A stretch of 14,104 nucleotides of DNA from Bacteroidaceae bacterium (GTDB lineage: Bacteria; Bacteroidota; Bacteroidia; Bacteroidales; Bacteroidaceae), in NCBI GenBank assembly GCA_023227685.1, contig JALNVG010000049.1:1-14104 (forward strand). The letters are read 5' to 3'. The translations under genes were made by a program, and so were the position numbers. Positions 9,101 to 14,104 of the stretch are shown in pieces. How positions within the stretch are numbered: position 1 is the first letter of the stretch; the number at the start of each line of letters is the position of its first letter. A model generated the notes under the pieces. That model had not been told where the DNA came from. It saw nothing but the letters and a program-made list of their open reading frames with translations, and searched no databases.

Positions 9101-10388
9101 TTCGGTTGTCGAGAGCTTCAAGCTGAACAAGACGGTCAAGAGGGATCATAAGCCTTTTGTTACTACGCCGATTTATACGAAGGAAGAAGCGAAGAAGAAG
9201 ATCATCGTACCATTTTTTACCGCTTTTATCTCGCCGATTATCCCTGATATTTTCAAATTGGTGGGTTATGATGTGGAAGTATTGCCTATTAGCAATCAAG
9301 TTTCGGCCGATTATGGTTTGAAATATGCCAATAATGAGATCTGTTATCCGGCTACATTGATCGTCGGTGATATTATAAAAGCTTTTGAGGAGAAGAAGTA
9401 CGATCCCGAAAATACGGCAGTGGCTATGACTCAAACCGGTGGACAATGTCGGGCATCCAATTACATTTCTCTTATTAAGAAGGCGTTGGTTGAGGCCGGA
9501 TTCAAGCATGTGCCGGTTGTATCTATCAATTTTGGTAGTGGACTGAATAATGTGCAGCCGGGCTTTAAGGTTAATTGGTTTAAAAATATGCCGATGATTC
9601 TTACTGCTATCTTATATAGCGATTGTCTTTCAAAATTTTATTACGCATCGGTTACGAGAGAAATGATAAAGGGTGAGGCAGAAAAATTGAAAGATGAATA
9701 TCTAGAGGCTGCTCATTCTCTTATTCAGCAAGGTAATGTTGATGATTTGCACAAGTTGCTTGCAAAGGCCGCCACACAGTTTAATACAATTTGCAAGTCG
9801 CAAATCATGCACAAAAAAGTAGGGATTGTCGGCGAAATATTTCTTAAGTTCAATGCCTTTGCGCAAAAGAATGTTACCGGTTGGTTTATTAAACAAAACA
9901 TAGAGGTTGTTCCGCCGATACTTACTAGTTTCTTTATGCAGAGTTTTGTTAATAAGAAAGTTTGTCAGGATGATTTTCTGGAAAAGAAAAATATGCCCGA
10001 TCCCGTAATCAGGATCCTATATAAACTGGTTCAAAAACAAATCAACAAGATTAATAAGATCTCTTCGGCCTTTCAATATTTTACCCCTATCCCCGATATT
10101 TTGGACGAGGCGAAGAATGGCCAAGAAATCGTTTCGCTGAATAATCAATTTGGCGAAGGTTGGCTACTTCCTGCCGAAATCGTTTCGTTTGCCAAACAAG
10201 GGATAACAAATGTGGTAAGTTTGCAACCTTTCGGTTGTATTGCCAATCATATCGTAGCTAAGGGTATTGAGAAAAGAATTAAATCAATTTACCCGCAAAT
10301 GAATCTGTTATCGCTTGATTTTGATAGTGGTGTTAGTGATGTGAATATAACAAACAGATTGGTTCTTTTTGCTAATAACATGAAATAA
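6183..10388 (+). CDS. Large acyl-CoA dehydratase activase / 2-hydroxyglutaryl-CoA dehydratase-related fusion protein
   Basis: Soluble 1401-residue protein, near the usual length of this fused family in anaerobic Bacteroidales as I recall it. It starts with two BadF/BadG/BcrA/HgdC-type ATPase modules. Module 1 (about 1-260) has 'LDVGSTTVK', 'DIGGEDAK', Cys126 in 'NCAGGTGAF' and Cys165 in 'SRCGVF'. Module 2 (about 320-585) has 'IDSGSTTTK', 'DIGGQDMK', Cys449 and Cys453 in 'ACSSGCGSF', and Cys488. In HgdC the paired cysteines hold one [4Fe-4S] cluster between two subunits; here the modules may pair within one chain. A cysteine group (607, 610, 614, 633) follows, then a DUF2229-like region from about 670 ('TIGIPRCLNMFENYPFW', 'CFPAKLVHSH', Cys723). 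Next is a dehydratase-like region ('AGRPYHTDPL', Cys1054 in 'NEICYPA', Cys1089 in 'TGGQCRAS'), with Cys1352 near the end in 'PFGCIANH'. The family couples ATP hydrolysis to low-potential electron transfer. The substrate is unknown and no separate dehydratase subunits are adjacent. Confidence 0.92.
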   Translation: MGIYKIGLDVGSTTVKIVVLDAKGEIVFCNYRRHLAKMQETINSFFDELYKKIGNQEISLNITGSVGMGITEKCSLPFIQEVVATTEYAKRLAQGVSTIVDIGGEDAKVVFLNKGIVTNLRMNGNCAGGTGAFIDQMAILLNVSITQLNELALNSTHVYSIASRCGVFSKTDIQNLMAKNVSKEDIAASIFHAVAVQTIATLSHGCDVNPPILFCGGPLTFIPALRKAFIDYLGLQSEDIILPEKSNMIPAWGAALSCDESKVYTVEGIIKIFNEQLRLSGDLHNRLAPIFKNADDYEQWKVEKARNVIVCKELPSGIQDVTLGIDSGSTTTKIVAIDKDNNILFSYYHPNDGNPIAAVKTGLELLQDACKKSGTDLRIKGSCSTGYGEDLIKAAFHLNSGIIETIAHYLAAQKINKEVTFILDIGGQDMKAIYVNNGVLSRMEINEACSSGCGSFIETFAKSLNYPVRDFAQLACLSQSPYDLGTRCTVFMNSKVKQALREGASVSDIAAGLSYSVIKNCLFKVLKLKDTEELGDHIVVQGGTMRNDSIVRALEQLIGKTVYRNDRPELMGAYGCALYAKTVEEKQEITLDTILQSSTYTTRQIQCHGCENQCLVFKYKFINGNFYYSGNKCENNFSNKGNYLKKGINLYNKKNELLFDRPQQAENNKALTIGIPRCLNMFENYPFWQSLFLHCNLSVCLSDVSTFFSYERNVKSVMSDNICFPAKLVHSHIANLVEKKVDRIFFPYVLYEKRDTAKTDNTYNCPIVSGYSEVIRSSMKLSVPLDAPAITFKDKKLLYKQCYIYLRGLGVKRHLIKPAFRAAISDQELFISTLKRLNEQLYDQNRKKKKLTVLLAGRPYHTDPLVQHKLSDMIASMGVDVLTDDIVRDMDITLEDTHFVTQWAYADRILKAAKWVAAQDNSVQFIEMTSFGCGPDAFLVDEIKKVLQRSGKTLTLLKIDDINNIGSIKLRVRSVVESFKLNKTVKRDHKPFVTTPIYTKEEAKKKIIVPFFTAFISPIIPDIFKLVGYDVEVLPISNQVSADYGLKYANNEICYPATLIVGDIIKAFEEKKYDPENTAVAMTQTGGQCRASNYISLIKKALVEAGFKHVPVVSINFGSGLNNVQPGFKVNWFKNMPMILTAILYSDCLSKFYYASVTREMIKGEAEKLKDEYLEAAHSLIQQGNVDDLHKLLAKAATQFNTICKSQIMHKKVGIVGEIFLKFNAFAQKNVTGWFIKQNIEVVPPILTSFFMQSFVNKKVCQDDFLEKKNMPDPVIRILYKLVQKQINKINKISSAFQYFTPIPDILDEAKNGQEIVSLNNQFGEGWLLPAEIVSFAKQGITNVVSLQPFGCIANHIVAKGIEKRIKSIYPQMNLLSLDFDSGVSDVNITNRLVLFANNMK

Positions 10389-10396
10389 AAAGAGCA

Positions 10397-11017
10397 ATGG
10401 AAAATATAAAGACAGAAAATCTGGAAAAGAGAATCATTGAAGTGGCCAAATGCCTTTTTATAGAGAATGGGTATGAAAATACGAGCATGAGTGATATAGC
10501 CCTGCAAGTAGGCATTAACCGTTCCGCATTGCACTATTATTTTCGTACAAAAGATAAGATGTTTCAAGTTGTGTTTGGAACAATTGTTTCTTCTTTCCTG
10601 CCCAAGATACAAACGGTATTTGAAGAGGACATCCCCTTTACCGAGAAATTGGATAAAATATTGGATATTTATATTCAAATCTGTTTGGATAATCCGCACT
10701 TGCCTATGTTTATCATTCAAGAGAGTCAGCGAGATGTCAACCACTTAATCTCAGCAGCCGAAAATCTGCACCTGGATTCGTATCTGCAAATAATAAGGAA
10801 CAGCATTCTTGACGAAATGGGCAAGGGAATATTAAAGGAAATACCTGTTTCCATTATTTTTGCTACATTTTATAGTCAAATGATATTTCCTTTCTTAACA
10901 AAAAATATCATGATCGCTTTCTTTGCCGATAACGAGAAAAACTATATAATCTTTCTTCGTCAGTGGAAGTTTTACATTATTGATAACATGAAAAGGCTGC
11001 TGATTGAGAAAGATTAA
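10397..11017 (+). CDS. TetR/AcrR-family transcriptional regulator
   Basis: A 206-residue DNA-binding regulator of typical TetR length. The N-terminal helix-turn-helix domain fits the family pattern closely: 'AKCLFIENGYENTSMSDIA' (17-35) followed by 'VGINRSALHYYFRTKDKMF' (38-56), where 'YYF..K..MF' is the classic end of the recognition helix region. The C-terminal ligand-binding and dimerisation domain (about 60-206) is all-helical and not specific enough to name a ligand. The start lies 8 bases after the activase stop, with AAAAAGAGC just upstream as a weak purine-rich ribosome-binding stretch, so the two genes form an operon. It most likely represses its own operon through the inverted repeats at 6137-6176. 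The inducer might be an acyl-CoA or a related metabolite of the activase pathway, but that is inference. The stop codon overlaps the convergent gene by four bases. Confidence 0.92.
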   Translation: MENIKTENLEKRIIEVAKCLFIENGYENTSMSDIALQVGINRSALHYYFRTKDKMFQVVFGTIVSSFLPKIQTVFEEDIPFTEKLDKILDIYIQICLDNPHLPMFIIQESQRDVNHLISAAENLHLDSYLQIIRNSILDEMGKGILKEIPVSIIFATFYSQMIFPFLTKNIMIAFFADNEKNYIIFLRQWKFYIIDNMKRLLIEKD

Positions 11018-13821
11018 ATGCTGCCGTTCTCTATCTTCATCTTTAAAAGATAATTGCCTGATCCTGCATGCAAATTGATTTTCCCATTCTTATTTTCAAT
11101 CATCTTTAAGGCTTTAATTTCGGTCACCGGTCGTCCGTAATCAGTTATACCATCAATGTCTTTTGTTGGCAGACAGATGATTGCTTCGCTGTTGGCAGGA
11201 ATGGAAACTTTTAAAGTATAAACATCCCCGTTGAGTTTCCAATCACAGCATATCTGTCCGTAAGGAGATTCATAAGAAGTATTGGCATAAGTGATGTCAC
11301 CGACAATTTGCGGAGCGATGAGTATTTTATTAAAGGCAACGGAGTTCTCTTGTTGGCGGATACCTCCGAGTCCGCCATAAAGCCATTCCATTAAATGTCC
11401 CAGCATAAAGTGATTGTTGGATAATCCCCGTAGGGCATTCCACGATTCGGTGAGGGATGTTGCGCCGTGGGCAAGTTGGTAGCCATAACCAGGTACGTCA
11501 TACCTGCTATTCATATCAAAGATAACATCTTGTCTGTCGTTTTCTTCCAAAGTTCTGAGCACGTATCGATAACCGATATCCCCTGCTGTGAGTGCATTTC
11601 CCCGTTGCCGGATGTCATTAATCAGATTTTGCAAGACGCGCTCTTTATCTTTCTTATCAACCAATCCGAAATGTAAGGCAAAAGCGTTGGCTGTCTGGCT
11701 GTTGCGATCGTAGGTGCAGTTTTCTTTGTGGAAAAAGGTTTTGTTGAAAGCCGTTTTGATTTCTGTCGCCAAAGAGTTATAGTTGTCCGCATCTTCTTTT
11801 TTACCCAGCAAATCGGCAATCTTTTGCATAATGATTACGTCCTCATAGTAAATACCCGTTGCGGTTAATCCATACGAAGTCAGTTGCGAGTATCCCGGAG
11901 GATTTTTACCCAGGTCATACCAATCGCCCAATCCATAAGAAATGATATGATCTTTTGCGCGAGAATTGAGGTAGCTGATATATTTTTGCATCTCGGGGTA
12001 GTATGTCTTTATTAAGCTTTTATCACCATACCACTTATAAATATAATAAGGAGAGATGATGAAGGCACTTCCCCATTCGGGCGAATCTTCAAAACCATGA
12101 CTGAAGTGTGTGTATTCCGGGCAGATGGATGGAATGGCTCCCATGCTCGTTTGCGCCTGCTGCATGTCTCTGATTGTCTTTTCGTAAAGTTTATCCAGAT
12201 TATAGCGGTATTGAAGGGAATATTGCATTAAATAAGCTTCCTCGATCCAGCCCAGTTTCTCGCGATGGGGGCAGTCGGTCAGCAAACTTGTCATGTTGCT
12301 GCGCATTGCCCAGTCAATAAGTTCATGAATATGGTTGAACATTGGTTTGGAGCAAGAAAATTGTCCCGTTTCTTGGGCCGAATTAGAAGTGTGAAGGCCG
12401 ATTAATTCATTTATCGACGGTAGGTTGTCATTATTCTCTTGTCCGGCAGGAATGCCACCTGTTACTTCCAAATACCGGAAGCCGGAATAGGTGAATTGAG
12501 GTTGCCAGGTTTCCGTCTTTCCGCTACCTATCTTATACGTATACCATATCGGGCTACCCGAAGAATGTTGGTCGGCCCTGTTTTCGTTGTCCAATAATTC
12601 TGCCGGTCGCAGGGTGACCGATTGTCCTTGTTTCCCTTTTATCTTTAGGCGGAATATGCCCGATGCGTTTTGTCCGAAATCATAAATCCAATTGCCGTCT
12701 TTGTTTTTGAAGATATTTACCGGAGATAAGATTTGTCGTACCCTGATCGGCGCGTAATTTTGAGAATACATCGGTACATTGAATTTTGATGTATTTACTT
12801 TATGCCAATTCCTGTCGTCGAAGCCCGGCAACATCCATCCTTTTTGATACCGTGTGGCCTCATAGTCTTCTCCGCCATAGATACTTGAAAAAGAAATCGG
12901 ACTTTCGCTTGCCTTCCATGTCTTATCTGATATGATTTCGGCTATTATCCCATCCGTATATTCGATGCGAAGATTCATCTTCATTTTCGGGGCGCCGAAT
13001 ATGCTGTATAATTTTAAATAACGTTTTTGCGGAGTATGATAAAATCCGCCTCCGAGCATTACACCTATGGCGTTATTTCCTTTAGACAATTTATCGGTCA
13101 CATCAAAAGTGACATATAAAACAGATTTATCGTAGTCAGTCCATCCCGGATCGAGAAAGTGGTTTCCCACTTTTTCCCCATTCAGAAATAAATCAAACTG
13201 TCCGAGCCCGGATATAGAGATAAGAGCTCTTTTGATAGGTTTGTCGATGCTGAATTCTTTTCGGAATTGCGGATTCTTTGTTTGGTCCGCTTCTCTTGTT
13301 TTTATGAAAGATTTTAGTTGGGGATAAGCAATTGCCGGCACAACCCGTTGGCTATCATCGTCTTTATCCATTGATATCCATTTTGCGCCGCCCCAGTCGC
13401 CGGGTGATAGAAGTCCCATTGTAAAGTGACCGATATTACTCCAATCTGATGCTTCGTCCGATTGATTCCATGAACGGACTTTCCAATAGTAGGTAGTCGA
13501 GGCCATCAATTTTTTGCCGTTGTATGGAATAAGGATGGATTGTGAAGATTTCACTTTCCCACTGTCCCACAGGTTCTCTTTTTCGAGCATATCAGGGGAT
13601 GAAGAAACGATGATCCGGTAAGCATACTGAGTGAAACCGCGTTCGATACTTTCAATTTTCCAGCTAAAGCGTGGAATGGTGTTGTCAATTCCTATCGGAT
13701 TTTCTTGCTCTTCACAGATTAAATCATAAAGCGAAAAAGGATTTGATATTGCCGGAACAGTAATGAATAAAAACGAAATGGCTAATAAAAGAATTTTGTT
13801 CTTTATAATATTGTGATTCAT
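11014..13821 (-). CDS. Secreted GH78 alpha-L-rhamnosidase
   Basis: A 935-residue glycoside hydrolase releasing terminal alpha-L-rhamnose from plant or microbial glycans. It begins with a Sec signal peptide (lysines at 7 and 9, hydrophobic 11-22, probable cleavage near 26, 'AIS|NP') and has no lipobox, so it is probably periplasmic. Domains follow the usual GH78 order: a fibronectin-III-like domain (about 30-140, ending 'YYWKVRSWNQ'), an N-terminal carbohydrate-binding-like domain (about 180-345, 'FDLFLNGEKVG', 'DPGWTDYDKSVLY'), a beta-sandwich (about 355-480, 'DFGQNASGIF', 'YSGFRYLEV'), an (alpha/alpha)6 catalytic barrel (about 485-825) and a C-terminal beta domain. The active-site acids are intact: D516, E521 (general acid) and E528 in 'DCPHREKLGWIEE', and E792 (general base) in 'SLTESW'. 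It starts 18 bases after the preceding minus-strand gene, implying one operon. Length and catalytic residues are normal, so I expect an active enzyme. Substrate specificity cannot be read from sequence. Confidence 0.96.
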   Translation of the reverse strand: MNHNIIKNKILLLAISFLFITVPAISNPFSLYDLICEEQENPIGIDNTIPRFSWKIESIERGFTQYAYRIIVSSSPDMLEKENLWDSGKVKSSQSILIPYNGKKLMASTTYYWKVRSWNQSDEASDWSNIGHFTMGLLSPGDWGGAKWISMDKDDDSQRVVPAIAYPQLKSFIKTREADQTKNPQFRKEFSIDKPIKRALISISGLGQFDLFLNGEKVGNHFLDPGWTDYDKSVLYVTFDVTDKLSKGNNAIGVMLGGGFYHTPQKRYLKLYSIFGAPKMKMNLRIEYTDGIIAEIISDKTWKASESPISFSSIYGGEDYEATRYQKGWMLPGFDDRNWHKVNTSKFNVPMYSQNYAPIRVRQILSPVNIFKNKDGNWIYDFGQNASGIFRLKIKGKQGQSVTLRPAELLDNENRADQHSSGSPIWYTYKIGSGKTETWQPQFTYSGFRYLEVTGGIPAGQENNDNLPSINELIGLHTSNSAQETGQFSCSKPMFNHIHELIDWAMRSNMTSLLTDCPHREKLGWIEEAYLMQYSLQYRYNLDKLYEKTIRDMQQAQTSMGAIPSICPEYTHFSHGFEDSPEWGSAFIISPYYIYKWYGDKSLIKTYYPEMQKYISYLNSRAKDHIISYGLGDWYDLGKNPPGYSQLTSYGLTATGIYYEDVIIMQKIADLLGKKEDADNYNSLATEIKTAFNKTFFHKENCTYDRNSQTANAFALHFGLVDKKDKERVLQNLINDIRQRGNALTAGDIGYRYVLRTLEENDRQDVIFDMNSRYDVPGYGYQLAHGATSLTESWNALRGLSNNHFMLGHLMEWLYGGLGGIRQQENSVAFNKILIAPQIVGDITYANTSYESPYGQICCDWKLNGDVYTLKVSIPANSEAIICLPTKDIDGITDYGRPVTEIKALKMIENKNGKINLHAGSGNYLLKMKIENGSI

Positions 13822-13839
13822 CGGTTATAAATTAAAAAA

Positions 13840-14104
13840 TTAGTCGTTATTAATTTGAATTTTGATATCGTATTGCGCTTCGATCTTAACAAATTTCACA
13901 TTGTTAATGTTCTTTACACTCAGTTCTTTTTTTGCTTTGGGGCTCAAATATATTTTAAGTTGAGGCCGATAAGGAACGATTTGGAACAAGAAACGTTGTG
14001 CTTTATTACCAACAAAATGATTGAGTGCTATAGACATGGGTTCACCATTAAAATAATTATCGTCTATCAATTCTCCATTCTTATATAAAGAACCGGTGTC
14101 ACCG
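13840..14104 (-). CDS. C-terminal end of a glycoside hydrolase, probably GH35-like beta-galactosidase (truncated by window)
   Basis: Only the last 87 residues are present; the frame stays open to the window edge, so the gene continues beyond 14104 and the TTG that could serve as a start is internal. The segment 'GDTGSLYKNGELIDDNYFNG', followed by alternating beta-strand residues and 'YRPQLKIYLSP', resembles the C-terminal beta-sandwich of large Bacteroidales GH35 beta-galactosidases, which as I recall end with a 'GD.a.lY..g.LidDNfy.G' pattern and '..P....IYL'. The identification rests on pattern memory alone. Another carbohydrate-active enzyme with a similar galactose-binding-like domain is possible. 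Its stop lies 18 bases before the ATG of the GH78 gene, so the two are probably co-transcribed and may act on the same rhamnose- and galactose-containing glycan. Confidence 0.6.
   Translation of the reverse strand, partial: GDTGSLYKNGELIDDNYFNGEPMSIALNHFVGNKAQRFLFQIVPYRPQLKIYLSPKAKKELSVKNINNVKFVKIEAQYDIKIQINND

Noticed and set aside
8862..9509. 215-codon open frame on the minus strand inside the activase gene
   Set aside because: It lies wholly antisense to a well-supported enzyme gene, has no recognisable domain, and its Arg/Ile-rich composition fits an antisense shadow.
10289..10744. 151-codon minus-strand open frame across the activase-TetR junction
   Set aside because: It is antisense to two clear genes and contains no family motif.
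11039..11051. ATCTTTAAAAGAT palindrome near the convergent gene ends as a bidirectional terminator
   Set aside because: It is A/T-only apart from one C/G pair, has almost no loop, and lies within the GH78 coding sequence.
13855..14088. 77-codon plus-strand open frame at the right edge
   Set aside because: It is antisense to the C-terminal glycoside hydrolase fragment, which continues open to the window edge and has a plausible operon position.
1..14104. tRNA, rRNA, CRISPR arrays, insertion sequences or integration sites
   Set aside because: Gaps between genes are all under 80 bases, and I saw no cloverleaf, regular direct-repeat array, transposase or terminal inverted repeats.

Overview
The window reads as chromosomal DNA from an anaerobic member of the Bacteroidales (Bacteroidota). 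Moderate-to-low GC, lipoproteins with Bacteroidales-style signal sequences, a Bacteroides-type -7 element (TAnnTTTG) in the one clear promoter, and gene families common in gut Bacteroidales (DUF6057-like membrane proteins, TolB-like propeller lipoproteins, a very large acyl-CoA dehydratase activase, a GH78 rhamnosidase) all point that way. The genus cannot be fixed from this sequence alone. Coding density is very high: no non-coding stretch exceeds 80 bases, and I see no RNA gene, insertion sequence, CRISPR array or strong terminator.

Region 1 (2-6108, + strand) is a tandem duplication of a two-gene module: a polytopic membrane protein with a helical soluble C-terminal domain (DUF6057-like), followed by a lipoprotein carrying one CXXCH heme-attachment motif joined to a TolB/PD40-type beta-propeller. 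The order is membrane-1 (5' end cut by the window), lipoprotein-1, membrane-2, lipoprotein-2. The four genes are tightly packed (ATGA overlap, then gaps of 12 and 39 bases) and probably co-transcribed. This is the least understood part of the window and the best candidate for an undescribed system: a possible envelope heme-propeller complex. Its function is not deducible from sequence.

Region 2 (6109-11017, + strand) starts with a Bacteroides-type promoter overlaid by a nearly concentric inverted repeat. It then encodes a 1401-residue fusion of two BadF/HgdC-type ATPase (activase) modules with DUF2229-like and dehydratase-like cysteine-containing regions, and 8 bases later a TetR-family regulator. 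The natural reading is an operon that controls itself through the operator-like repeat, with the large protein performing ATP-driven low-potential electron transfer on an unknown substrate.

Region 3 (11014-14104, - strand) converges on region 2, with the stop codons overlapping by four bases. It is the end of a carbohydrate-degradation operon: the C-terminus of a glycoside hydrolase resembling GH35 beta-galactosidases (truncated by the window edge), then 18 bases later a complete secreted GH78 alpha-L-rhamnosidase. Together they suggest breakdown of a rhamnose- and galactose-containing plant glycan such as rhamnogalacturonan, as part of a larger locus outside the window.
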